From assembly GCA_040387755.1 (NCBI GenBank), contig JAZKDB010000002.1:1-64000 (forward strand): a stretch of 64,000 nt of DNA, given 5' to 3'. Made by a program: the position numbers and the translations under genes. Shown one piece after another: positions 50,881 to 59,397 of the stretch (its first letter is position 1; every line of letters starts with the position of its first letter). Under the pieces are notes generated by a model that was given only the letters and a program-made list of their open reading frames with translations, searched no databases and was not told the DNA's origin. The DNA comes from Rurimicrobium sp040387755. GTDB taxonomy: Bacteria > Bacteroidota > Bacteroidia > Chitinophagales > Chitinophagaceae.

Positions 50881-51897
50881 ATGAAATCTATACAAGAGAG
50901 CTTTGAATTATTGCAAAGCCCACAGCATATTTTTATTACTACTCATCATAAGCCCGATGGCGATGCCATCGGCAGCATGATGGCTTTGACTCATTATTTT
51001 ATTAAGAAAGGCCATAAAGTCTCCCCTGTATCCCCCAGCGAAATTCCTGATTTTCTGGGTTGGATACCAGGTATAGAGTTGGCTATGAATTATGAGGCTG
51101 AGCCCAAGCTGGTAGAGAAAGTACTGGCTGATGCTACAATTGTATTTTGCCTCGATTTTAATGACCTGAGCAGGGTAAGGAGCATGGAAAATCTTTTGGT
51201 CAATGCAGTCCAGCCCAAAGTACTGATTGATCATCATATGTTTCCGAAGCCAACATTTGATTATGGCGTAAGTGATGCAGGCAAAAGCAGTACTTGCGAA
51301 ATGGTCTATGATTTTATCAATCTTGCTGGAGATAACCACTTAATTGATGCCACAATTGGTACTTGTATTTATACCGGTGCAATGACAGATACCGGTTCTT
51401 TCCGTTATCCTGCCTGTACAGCAAGTGTGCATGATATGATTGGTGATTTGATGCGTAAAGGATTACAACATAGCATTATTCATGATGAGATATATGACTC
51501 ATGGAGTGAAAGGCGCATGCGTTTTTTGGGTTATGTATTGAACGAAAAAATGGAGGTATTTCCTGAATTAGCTTCTGGATTAATTACCATCAATCAGCAA
51601 GACCTTGAAAAACACAATGTACAAACCGGAGATACTGAAGGTTTGGTCAATTATCCCTTAAGCATTGCAGGAATACAGTTTGCGACTTTAATAATCGAGC
51701 GGAGGGACGGCATAAAAATGTCTTTCCGTAGCAAAGGAAGCTTTGATGTTAATGCTTTTGCAAGGGAACATTTTAGTGGCGGAGGTCATTTTAACGCTTC
51801 CGGAGGTCAATCTTCACAATCTTTTACAGAAACTATTTTATGTTTTAAGAAAATTTTATCCGAATTTCACCCCCAATTAAAAAATAATAATAACTAA
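50881..51897 (+). CDS. nrnA: DHH/DHHA1 phosphoesterase (NrnA-type oligoribonuclease / pAp phosphatase)
   Basis: A 338-aa DHH family protein: THHKPDGDAIGS (motif I), LDFND, LIDHHMFP (DHH motif) and the C-terminal GGGHFNASGGQSS (DHHA1). Such enzymes degrade nanoRNAs of 2-5 nt and dephosphorylate pAp. Cytoplasmic. It lies 29 nt after recQ and 10 nt before the first FKBP gene, so these genes probably form an operon. Confidence 0.9.
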   Translation: MKSIQESFELLQSPQHIFITTHHKPDGDAIGSMMALTHYFIKKGHKVSPVSPSEIPDFLGWIPGIELAMNYEAEPKLVEKVLADATIVFCLDFNDLSRVRSMENLLVNAVQPKVLIDHHMFPKPTFDYGVSDAGKSSTCEMVYDFINLAGDNHLIDATIGTCIYTGAMTDTGSFRYPACTASVHDMIGDLMRKGLQHSIIHDEIYDSWSERRMRFLGYVLNEKMEVFPELASGLITINQQDLEKHNVQTGDTEGLVNYPLSIAGIQFATLIIERRDGIKMSFRSKGSFDVNAFAREHFSGGGHFNASGGQSSQSFTETILCFKKILSEFHPQLKNNNN

Positions 51898-51907
51898 CCC
51901 AAAATTT

Positions 51908-52780
51908 ATGTTCAAACAAATTCTACCGGCTGCCGCAATGGCTACAGTACTTATTGGCGCTGTATCTTGTAAAGACAACAAAACATTTAAGAAAACAAAA
52001 GATGGTGTTGAGTACCTGATTGTTAAAGACGAAAAAGGTACAAACGCCAAAATGGGCGATATTATCGAGTATAATATGGTTGTTAAAATCGGCGACAGTA
52101 TCATGTTTGATAGTCGTAAAATGATGAATAACAAACCTGTTGAAATGGCTTTGCAGGAAAATCCGAATGCAACCAAATCAATGGATCCAACTGAAGTAAT
52201 CACTATGCTTTCTGCAGGTGATAGCGCTGTAATCCGCGTTGAACTTGATTCTACAGCACGCAAAATATATTCTTTTGCCAAGCCAACAGATAAATTGGAA
52301 TTCCAGTTTATGATGGTTTCTGTTAAAACAAAAGCAGAACATGAAGCAGATTTGAAAGCAAAATCAGCGGCTCAAATTGGTGTTGACGATAAAATTTTAG
52401 CCGATTATTTTTCTAAAAATGGTATCACACCACAAAAAACTGCCAGCGGCCTTTATTATATTATCACAAACCCAGGTGCAGGTGCTAACCCAACTCCTGG
52501 TATGAATGTGAAAGTAATGTACACTGGTAAATTAATTGATGGTAAAGTATTCGATTCTAATATTGATCCTCAGTTCCAACATACAGAACCACTTGAATTC
52601 CCATTGGGTAAAGGTGCAGTAATTCCAGGTTGGGATGAAGGAATCTCTTTGTTAAACAAAGGTGCAAAGGCTACATTGTTTGTTCCAAGTACATTGGCTT
52701 ACGGTGCCGAAGGACGTCAACCAACCATTCCTGCAAATGCTATATTGATATTTGATGTTGAATTGGTAGATTTTAAATAA
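51908..52780 (+). CDS. FKBP-type peptidyl-prolyl isomerase lipoprotein (1 of 2)
   Basis: A 290-aa lipoprotein (lipobox GAVSC, Cys21) with an N-terminal FKBP-like half and a C-terminal FKBP domain: VKVMYTGKLIDGKVFDSN, PLEFPLGKGAVIPGWDEGISLLNKGAKATLFVPSTLAYGAEG, IPANAILIFDVELVDFK. This periplasmic isomerase assists folding of exported proteins. The next gene is a paralogue with the same arrangement. Confidence 0.92.
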   Translation: MFKQILPAAAMATVLIGAVSCKDNKTFKKTKDGVEYLIVKDEKGTNAKMGDIIEYNMVVKIGDSIMFDSRKMMNNKPVEMALQENPNATKSMDPTEVITMLSAGDSAVIRVELDSTARKIYSFAKPTDKLEFQFMMVSVKTKAEHEADLKAKSAAQIGVDDKILADYFSKNGITPQKTASGLYYIITNPGAGANPTPGMNVKVMYTGKLIDGKVFDSNIDPQFQHTEPLEFPLGKGAVIPGWDEGISLLNKGAKATLFVPSTLAYGAEGRQPTIPANAILIFDVELVDFK

Positions 52781-52838
52781 TTTGCAATCTTCAAACATTT
52801 ATTACCATAAATTTAAAACGTAAAACTCAATTCTTTCA

Positions 52839-53813
52839 ATGAAAAAATTAGTCGTATTTTCTGTTGGTTGCTTAGCATTTGCCAATAGTTCATTTGCTCA
52901 AAATCAAAGTTTTGTTTCGCAGCCAATTACATTAGGTAAAACGGTAAATGGCTGGACAGAAGTCAGCAATGGTTTACAATTCAGAATCTGGAAAGATGTA
53001 TCTGGAGACAAACCTCAGGTAGGTGATTTCATCACTATTCATACCCGTGCCCGTGTTGGTGACAGTGTTTTGTTCAGCTCAAGACAAGCAAACAATAATG
53101 AGCCATTTGAATTACAAATTCGTCCTCCTCAACAACCTCGTTTTGATTTGATGGAAGGATTCCAATTGTTGAGCGAAGGAGATAGTGCTACATTCCGTAT
53201 GCCATTGGATACCGTTTTGGCTCTGGGTGCTCCTGAGTTGCCTTGGATGAAAAAAGGTGGTGTTATGTGGTTTGATCAGGATGTAGTGATTGTAAAACAA
53301 AAGAAACAGGCAGATGCTTTTAAAGAAAAAGCACAAAAAGGAAGAGCTCAGATGATAGCCGATTCTATTGCCATTAACAAATACTTCAAGGCTAATAATA
53401 TTACCGGTGCAAAAAGACATCCATCTGGCTTGTATTATAAAATCAACAAACCAGGTACTGGTGATACTGCAAAATCGGGTCAGAAAGTTACCGTTAACTA
53501 CACTGGTAAAACAATCGAAGGCAAAACTTTTGATTCTAACGTAGATACAACTTTCAAGCATGTTCAACCATTTAGCTTTACCTTGGGTCAGGGTCAAGTA
53601 ATTGCGGGATGGGATGTTGGCGTTTCTTTGTTGAAAAAAGGTTCTAAAGCTACATTGTACATTCCTAGCCCAATGGCTTATGGAGAGCGTAGTCCAAGTG
53701 CTGAAATTCCAAAAAACGGTATCCTGATTTTTGATGTGGAAGTTACCAATCTTGAAGCTGCTGATGCACCTGCTGCAGAGCAACATGGTCCTGGCGACGG
53801 CCACAACCACTAA
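52839..53813 (+). CDS. FKBP-type peptidyl-prolyl isomerase, exported (2 of 2)
   Basis: A 324-aa paralogue of the preceding protein with a cleavable signal peptide (ends SFAQ, residue 21) in place of a lipobox. The C-terminal FKBP domain matches (VTVNYTGKTIEGKTFDSN, FTLGQGQVIAGWDVGVSLLKKGSKATLYIPSPMAYGERS). It ends in a His-rich tail, GPGDGHNH, that may bind metal. 58 nt after gene 1 and 9 nt before the M1 peptidase gene. The duplication gives one anchored and one soluble isomerase. Confidence 0.92.
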   Translation: MKKLVVFSVGCLAFANSSFAQNQSFVSQPITLGKTVNGWTEVSNGLQFRIWKDVSGDKPQVGDFITIHTRARVGDSVLFSSRQANNNEPFELQIRPPQQPRFDLMEGFQLLSEGDSATFRMPLDTVLALGAPELPWMKKGGVMWFDQDVVIVKQKKQADAFKEKAQKGRAQMIADSIAINKYFKANNITGAKRHPSGLYYKINKPGTGDTAKSGQKVTVNYTGKTIEGKTFDSNVDTTFKHVQPFSFTLGQGQVIAGWDVGVSLLKKGSKATLYIPSPMAYGERSPSAEIPKNGILIFDVEVTNLEAADAPAAEQHGPGDGHNH

Positions 53814-53822
53814 TCTTTTTCT

Positions 53823-55547
53823 ATGAAATTTTCAGTAAAACTGATAACCATTCTTACAGGGTGTTTGCTTACAGCAAATGCCCTGTTTGCTTTTAACCGG
53901 CAGGATACTTTGCGCGGCGGCAATGGCCGCGGAAGGGCTTGGTGGGATGTGCAGCATTATTCTTTGAGTTTTTATATTGATACAGCAAACCGAAGTATTG
54001 GGGGTACAACCACAATCGAATTTAAAATAACCGATGCCAACATTTCCGACTCGATGCAAATAGACCTACAAGAGCCAATGGAATTGAGCGAAGTACATTT
54101 TGAAGGTAGCAAAAAGGTGAATTTTGTCCGCGAAGGAAACGTGTATTGGATTATGGGTTTTAAAGAAATATCACCACGGTATGATGATTATAAAATTAAA
54201 TTGAGCTTTAAGGGAAAACCACGCCAAGCAGTCAATCCCCCTTGGGATGGAGGGTTTATTTGGACAAAAGATAGCCTGGGTAATCCATGGATTTCTGTTG
54301 CTTGTCAAGGCTTAGGTGCAAGCAGTTGGTGGCCTTGTAAGGACTTTCAGGGTGATGAACCAGATAGAGGGATGGAAATTGACGAAACTCGATTCTATTA
54401 CCGTTCGTCTGAATTCATTTCGAATGGAAAAAAAATTAAAAATGGGGAGATAATAGAATCGGTAGATATTGAAAATTGCAACATATTTAAGGATACAGTG
54501 AACTATTGGAAGGTTAGAAATCCCATCAACACTTACAACGCTACATTTTATCTTGGAGATTATGTAAACTTTACCGATCAACATCGGGCTAATTCTCAAA
54601 TTCTCAAATACCAACAATACCATACCAAAATCAGATATAAAACGCTACATTTAAATTATTTCGTACTTCGATATCATGAGAATCAAGCCCGCGAACATTT
54701 TAAACAAGTCACAAAAATGCTCGAAGCCTTTGAGTATTGGTTCGGGCCTTATCCTTTTTATGAAGATGGTTACAAAATAGTCGAAGCCCCTTTCCTGGGC
54801 ATGGAGCACCAAAGCGCGATTGCTTATGGAAATGAATACAAAATGGGGTATCGGGGTAAAGACCGCAGCGGCACAGGTGTGGGGTTATTGTTTGACTTCA
54901 TCATTGTGCACGAAAGTGGCCACGAATGGTTTGGTAACAGCATTACAGCTGCTGATATAGCTGACAATTGGATACACGAAGGTTTTACCACTTATTCCGA
55001 AACCTTGTTTGCAGAATATTGGTTTGGTAAGGAAAAAGCTTTTGAATACACCCGTGGAGAATGGAAAAACATTTCGAACGACCGACCCGTAATCGGGAAT
55101 TATGGGGTGAACGATGCGGGTAGTGGTGACAAATATGACAAGGGGAGTGCTTTGGTGCATACCATTCGCTTGCTGATGAATGATGATGAAAAATTCCGTG
55201 CCATGCTGCACAAAATGAATGATACTTTCTACCACAAGCAAATCACCACAAAGCAAATGGAGGATTTTATTATTGGCTTTTCGGGTCTGAAATTACAGCC
55301 CATTTTTGAGCAATATTTAAGAACTACAATGGTACCAGAATTAGAATGTGTAAAGAATCACCGCACTTTTAAGTTTCGGTTGAAGAATATAGTTCCTGGT
55401 TTTGAATTGCCCTTAAATTATAAAATGGATGGGAAATTAGTTCAACACACTGTTGGTCTTGATTGGGAAGAATTAAAATTACCCAATGCTGCTACAGACT
55501 TGCATTTTGAAGATGAATTTTTGATAAAGATTAAATATTCTCACTGA
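53823..55547 (+). CDS. M1 family metallopeptidase (short, exported)
   Basis: Zinc aminopeptidase of 574 aa with a signal peptide (residues 1-23). The catalytic motif HESGH is at 363-367 with E386 in NWIHEGF as third zinc ligand, and the substrate-binding GMEH motif is at 327-330 (GAMEN-type). It lacks the large C-terminal domains of ERAP/PepN, as is usual for Bacteroidota members. Periplasmic peptide degradation. Possibly part of the FKBP operon (9-nt gap). Confidence 0.92.
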   Translation: MKFSVKLITILTGCLLTANALFAFNRQDTLRGGNGRGRAWWDVQHYSLSFYIDTANRSIGGTTTIEFKITDANISDSMQIDLQEPMELSEVHFEGSKKVNFVREGNVYWIMGFKEISPRYDDYKIKLSFKGKPRQAVNPPWDGGFIWTKDSLGNPWISVACQGLGASSWWPCKDFQGDEPDRGMEIDETRFYYRSSEFISNGKKIKNGEIIESVDIENCNIFKDTVNYWKVRNPINTYNATFYLGDYVNFTDQHRANSQILKYQQYHTKIRYKTLHLNYFVLRYHENQAREHFKQVTKMLEAFEYWFGPYPFYEDGYKIVEAPFLGMEHQSAIAYGNEYKMGYRGKDRSGTGVGLLFDFIIVHESGHEWFGNSITAADIADNWIHEGFTTYSETLFAEYWFGKEKAFEYTRGEWKNISNDRPVIGNYGVNDAGSGDKYDKGSALVHTIRLLMNDDEKFRAMLHKMNDTFYHKQITTKQMEDFIIGFSGLKLQPIFEQYLRTTMVPELECVKNHRTFKFRLKNIVPGFELPLNYKMDGKLVQHTVGLDWEELKLPNAATDLHFEDEFLIKIKYSH

Positions 55548-55597
55548 TTTTTCACCGAAATTTCATCCTGAATTTTAGTTTCCATTTAGTTTCTTGA

Positions 55598-55605
55598 TAA
55601 TTTTG
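55598..55605 (+). promoter_or_regulatory. TAnnTTTG -7 element (TAATTTTG)
   Basis: Exact -7 match 32 nt before the ATG of the AIM24-family gene. Confidence 0.45.
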
Positions 55606-55637
55606 GACTTCAAAACAAATTCTAAAACACAAAGACA

Positions 55638-56432
55638 ATGAATAACCACGAAATAGATTACAGAATTATAGGTGAGGAAATGCAATACGTAGAAGTAGAG
55701 CTGGACCCCAATGAAACGGCTGTAGCCGAAGCCGGATCATTTATGATGATGGACGAAGGAATTGAAATGTCTACTATTTTTGGTGATGGCAGCAATGCTG
55801 GTCCCAACACCAATTTCTTTGGTAAAATATTGAGCGCCGGTAAACGTGTATTGACAGGCGAAAGTTTATTCATGACCACTTATACCAATGTTGGGCAGGG
55901 TAAAAAACATGTTTCATTTGCATCACCTTATCCGGGTAAAATTATTCCTTTAGACCTTATGCGTCTGGGTGGTAGAGTTACTTGTCAGAAGGATAGTTTT
56001 CTTTGCGCAGCCAAAGGCGTTTCTATTGGTATTGAATTTCAGCGCAAACTAGGTACAGGTCTTTTTGGTGGCGAAGGTTTTATTATGCAAAAACTGGAAG
56101 GTGACGGAATGGCTTTTGTACATGCTGGTGGACATGTATTGGAGCGTGAATTGATGCCTGGCGAAGTATTGAAAATTGATACAGGTTGTATTGTTGCCTT
56201 TACGCATGGCGTGTCTTACGACATTCAGTTTGTAGGTGGAATCAAGAATACTTTATTTGGTGGCGAAGGTGTATTCTTTGCCACATTGCGCGGTCCGGGT
56301 AAAGTCTGGATTCAAACATTGCCTATTAGTCGTTTGGCCGGAAGAATATTGTCCTACGGCACTTTCAAACGCAAAGAAGAGGGTAGTATCCTCGGTGGCC
56401 TTGGCAATTTACTGGATGGTGACGGAATTTAA
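55638..56432 (+). CDS. TIGR00266/AIM24 family protein
   Basis: A 264-aa beta-helix-like protein: MQYVEVELDPNETAVAEAGSFMMMDEGIEM, LTGESLFMTTYTN, GGEGFIMQKLEGDGMAFVHAGG, LKIDTGCIVAFTHGVSYDIQFVGG. The family is widespread in bacteria and related to yeast Aim24; its biochemical role is unproved, perhaps in membrane or stress functions. Cytoplasmic. Followed by a strong hairpin. Confidence 0.88.
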   Translation: MNNHEIDYRIIGEEMQYVEVELDPNETAVAEAGSFMMMDEGIEMSTIFGDGSNAGPNTNFFGKILSAGKRVLTGESLFMTTYTNVGQGKKHVSFASPYPGKIIPLDLMRLGGRVTCQKDSFLCAAKGVSIGIEFQRKLGTGLFGGEGFIMQKLEGDGMAFVHAGGHVLERELMPGEVLKIDTGCIVAFTHGVSYDIQFVGGIKNTLFGGEGVFFATLRGPGKVWIQTLPISRLAGRILSYGTFKRKEEGSILGGLGNLLDGDGI

Positions 56433-56453
56433 TTCATCAATTATAACAAATAA

Positions 56454-56485
56454 AAAAGCTTGCTTCGACTATGAAGCAAGCTTTT
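56454..56485. terminator. Bidirectional terminator
   Basis: 13-bp stem AAAAGCTTGCTTC / GAAGCAAGCTTTT with a 6-nt loop between the convergent AIM24 and pseudouridine synthase genes. Confidence 0.85.
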
Positions 56486-56489
56486 CTTT

Positions 56490-57389
56490 TTAGCGTGATT
56501 TTCCTTTTTTTCGGAAATCTTTAAAAGAGCCGGGTTTTATCTTTTTCGGGTCAATTATTTCTTCTTTTACTTTTGTTTTGGCCTTTATTTTTGTATCACT
56601 CTTTTCGATGATTGGCTTAGGTTTTGGTTCAATTTTTTTCACCCGTTTGGCTTTGGGCGATGCTGCTGAAGTCTTGTTGGAGTCGGCAACCGAATCTTTC
56701 AGTATAGCAACTTCAGCTTCACTCAGGTTGCGCCATTTGCCCAATGGCAAGGTGCCCAGACTGATATTCATAATCCTTGTACGGCGAAGCGTCAAAACAT
56801 TATAACCCAGCGCTTCGCACATACGGCGTATCTGACGATTAAGTCCTTGGGTCAATGTGATTTTAAACGTTGAGCGTCCAGTCATTTGTACTTTACAAGG
56901 TGCTGTAACCGTGTCCAGTATTTGTACTCCGCTGCTCATTTTTGCTACGAAACCCTCGGCTACTGGTTTACCCACACGCACTTCATATTCTTTTTCGTGC
57001 TTGTTGCCTGCACGCAAAATTTTATTGACAATATCTCCATCATTGGTCAGAAAAATCAAACCTTCTGAGTCTTTGTCCAATCGGCCAATCGGGAAAATAC
57101 GTTTGGGGTGTTTGATAAAGGCAATGATATTTCCGGGAATATGAGATTCCGATGTGGTGGTAATGCCCGCAGGTTTATGTAAGGCAATATAAATCAGCTT
57201 ATCCTTTTTAGGGGGCTTAATAATACTGCCATCTACTTCCACAACATCACCAACGTCGTAACGGTTGCCCATCTGGGCGATTTCATCATTGATTAATACA
57301 CGGCCTGCCTTGATTAAATTGTCTGCTTCGCGACGGGAGCAATAACCTGTATCGCTGATAAATTTGTTAAGACTGATTGAAGAATCCAA
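56490..57389 (-). CDS. rRNA pseudouridine synthase (RsuA/RluB/E/F family)
   Basis: A 299-aa enzyme with an N-terminal S4 RNA-binding domain (SLNKFISDTGYCSRREADNLIKAGRVLIN) and the catalytic motif FPIGRLDKDSEGLIFLTNDG with the nucleophilic Asp. GLNRQIRRMCEALGYNVLTLRRTRI is the C-terminal signature of the RluF/RluB group. It isomerises a uridine in 23S or 16S rRNA. The Lys-rich C-terminal tail of about 60 residues is extra. A TAnnTTTG element lies just upstream. Confidence 0.92.
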   Translation of the reverse strand: MDSSISLNKFISDTGYCSRREADNLIKAGRVLINDEIAQMGNRYDVGDVVEVDGSIIKPPKKDKLIYIALHKPAGITTTSESHIPGNIIAFIKHPKRIFPIGRLDKDSEGLIFLTNDGDIVNKILRAGNKHEKEYEVRVGKPVAEGFVAKMSSGVQILDTVTAPCKVQMTGRSTFKITLTQGLNRQIRRMCEALGYNVLTLRRTRIMNISLGTLPLGKWRNLSEAEVAILKDSVADSNKTSAASPKAKRVKKIEPKPKPIIEKSDTKIKAKTKVKEEIIDPKKIKPGSFKDFRKKGKSR

Positions 57390-57414
57390 GTTGATTTTTT
57401 TGAGTTGATTTTAG

Positions 57415-57422
57415 CAAAGATA
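57415..57422 (-). promoter_or_regulatory. TAnnTTTG -7 element (minus strand TATCTTTG)
   Basis: Exact -7 match 25 nt upstream of the pseudouridine synthase ATG. Confidence 0.5.
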
Positions 57423-57438
57423 ATTCACTAAAAAGGAA

Positions 57439-57446
57439 TAAGTTTG
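57439..57446 (+). promoter_or_regulatory. TAnnTTTG -7 element (TAAGTTTG)
   Basis: Exact -7 match, 23 nt before ATG 57470 of the META-domain gene. It overlaps a possible GTG start (57446), which argues for the ATG. Confidence 0.5.
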
Positions 57447-57469
57447 TGAATAGAAATAATAAAATAAAA

Positions 57470-57928
57470 ATGAAGAAGCCGATTTTTGTTGTCTTGTTAA
57501 TCAGCAGTTTATTCAGCAATACATTGCTTGCCCAAAAAAGCAATAATAAGAAAGCAAAATCGGTTTGTAAAACCCAATCCTCAATAGCGGGGGCATGGAA
57601 ATTAAATTATCTTGAAGGTGAAGATGTGACGAAATTGTACAGAAAAGCTATGCCGAAAATCAACTTTGACACCCGAAAAATGCTGATTTCTGGTAATAAC
57701 AGTTGCAATTCATTTTCAGGCCCCATTAAAATTGATGACAATAAAATAGTGTTTACCAAAGCATTTATACAGACCTTGAGGGCCTGTGAAGGAGATGGCG
57801 AACAAAAATTTATGGAAGCATTGGCAAAAGCTCAGACATTTTCTTTTTCTGAAGCTGACAAATTGGATTTAATAGCAGGAGACAGAGGCATAATGCAATT
57901 TACCCGCATTGAAAAGAAGAAAAAATAG
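57470..57928 (+). CDS. Exported META domain protein (HslJ-like)
   Basis: A 152-aa protein with a signal peptide (MKKPIFVVLLISSLFSNTLLAQ, about 22 residues) and a META domain: SIAGAWKLNYLEGEDV, INFDTRKMLISGNNSCNSFSGP, FTKAFIQTLRACEGDGEQKFMEAL. The family includes HslJ, linked to novobiocin resistance in E. coli; many members are of unknown role. ATG 57470 is chosen over GTG 57446 for promoter position and signal-peptide shape. Confidence 0.82.
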   Translation: MKKPIFVVLLISSLFSNTLLAQKSNNKKAKSVCKTQSSIAGAWKLNYLEGEDVTKLYRKAMPKINFDTRKMLISGNNSCNSFSGPIKIDDNKIVFTKAFIQTLRACEGDGEQKFMEALAKAQTFSFSEADKLDLIAGDRGIMQFTRIEKKKK

Positions 57929-57957
57929 TAGTTTTAAATTTATATAAACATCAAGAA

Positions 57958-58626
57958 GTGGGTCAATATTTAGTCAAGATTCTAGACGCAGAATTTATTA
58001 ATCATGATGTCAAACGATTTATCGTTGAAAAACCGCCGGAGTATATATTTATACCCGGACAAGGAACTGAAATAGCCATTAATCTGCCAGATTGGAAAGA
58101 TAAATTGCGCCCATTTACCTTTACGAACCTCAATAGCCAAAACTATCTGGAGTTTATGGTCAAGATTTACAATGACCGAAATGGTGTTACGAAACAATTG
58201 GGGAAAACCAATGCCGGTGCAGAATTTATTATTGGTGAGCCGTTTGGTGCAATCAATTACAAAGGGCCCGGAGTTTTTCTTGCAGGAGGGTCAGGTATCA
58301 CTCCTTTCTTATCTATTTTCCGTCATTTGTACAAAGCCAATCATTTGCGGGGGAATAAACTGATATATTCCAACCGTACTATTGAAGATGTCATCCTTTT
58401 TCAAGAGTTGCAAAAGATGTTGCGTACAGATTTAATTCCTTTTTTCTCTCACGAAAATAAAATCGGATTTGGCTACAATAGAATTGACAGGAATTACCTG
58501 ATTGCTGCTATTAAAGATTTCAGCCAGTTTTTTTATCTCTGCGGTCCTGAAGATTTTGTAAAGGATCTTTCGAAAATATTGTTGGATTTGGGTGCCAATA
58601 TAGAAAGCCTTGTAGTGGAGCAATAG
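57958..58626 (+). CDS. Ferredoxin-NADP reductase-like flavoprotein
   Basis: A 222-aa FAD/NAD(P)-binding oxidoreductase without an iron-sulfur domain. FAD site around RPFTFTN (the RxYS-type motif) and NAD(P) site GVFLAGGSGITPFLSIFRHL, with YLCGPEDFV near the C-terminus. It probably reduces flavodoxin, ferredoxin or a flavin. GTG start. 29 nt after the META gene and convergent with the LytTR regulator gene (1 nt between stops). Confidence 0.85.
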   Translation: MGQYLVKILDAEFINHDVKRFIVEKPPEYIFIPGQGTEIAINLPDWKDKLRPFTFTNLNSQNYLEFMVKIYNDRNGVTKQLGKTNAGAEFIIGEPFGAINYKGPGVFLAGGSGITPFLSIFRHLYKANHLRGNKLIYSNRTIEDVILFQELQKMLRTDLIPFFSHENKIGFGYNRIDRNYLIAAIKDFSQFFYLCGPEDFVKDLSKILLDLGANIESLVVEQ

Positions 58627-58627
58627 A

Positions 58628-59389
58628 CTATTTCCCCATCCATATTTTAAAATCCATTGCCGATTCTCTGCTGACGATTACTTCTTTGTCAGTTGCAGGC
58701 TTGAGTTCAAGCTTTAGTTTGCCGTTAAAGTAATTATGAATGGCAGAAATAGATTTTTGGTGCAAAATAAAAGAGCGGTTGATACGATTGAAATCATTTG
58801 GGTTGAGCATCGATTCAATTTCTTCGAGGGTATAATCGGCTATAAATTTTTGATTTTCCCAGGTAATAAAGAAACTTAGTCTTTCTTCAACAAAGAAGTA
58901 TGCAATATCACTGACTTCAACAGTAATTAATTTTTGTCCCTTCTTGACCAAAAAGCGGCTTCGATAGCTGTTATTTGTCTGCCTTAATTGTGCCAGTAGC
59001 TTCTCTACATTGAAATTCGTTCCGGTAAATTGATTTTTCAATTGGTTGAATTTACTTAATGCATTGCTCAGTTCTGTTTTTTTAATTGGCTTGAGCAGAT
59101 AATCAATACTATTTACTTTGAATGCCTGCAACGCATATTCATCATAAGAAGTGGTAAAAATAACAGGTGCATTTAATTTGAATTGCGAAAAAATTTCGAA
59201 ACACTGACCGTCCGATAGTTCAATATCCATGAGTATCAAATCGGGCAGAGGGTTTTTTTGAAGCCATTCGACACTAGTCTTAATACCCGGACAAATACCT
59301 GTAACCTCAATAGTATCGTCGATATCCAAGAGCATTTTTTGAAGACGCTCGGCCCCCAGCTTTTCATCTTCAATAATTAATACCTTCAT
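58628..59389 (-). CDS. LytTR-family response regulator
   Basis: A 253-aa regulator: receiver domain at 1-120 with phosphate-accepting D55 (LILMDIELSDG), S/T (TTSYDEYA) and K (LLKPIKK), then a LytTR DNA-binding domain (about 145-250: RFLVKKGQKLITVEVSDIAYFFVEERLSFFITW, NRSFILHQKSISAI). It lies 8 nt after its histidine kinase gene. The target genes are not evident. Confidence 0.93.
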   Translation of the reverse strand: MKVLIIEDEKLGAERLQKMLLDIDDTIEVTGICPGIKTSVEWLQKNPLPDLILMDIELSDGQCFEIFSQFKLNAPVIFTTSYDEYALQAFKVNSIDYLLKPIKKTELSNALSKFNQLKNQFTGTNFNVEKLLAQLRQTNNSYRSRFLVKKGQKLITVEVSDIAYFFVEERLSFFITWENQKFIADYTLEEIESMLNPNDFNRINRSFILHQKSISAIHNYFNGKLKLELKPATDKEVIVSRESAMDFKIWMGK

Positions 59390-59397
59390 TCTTCTGA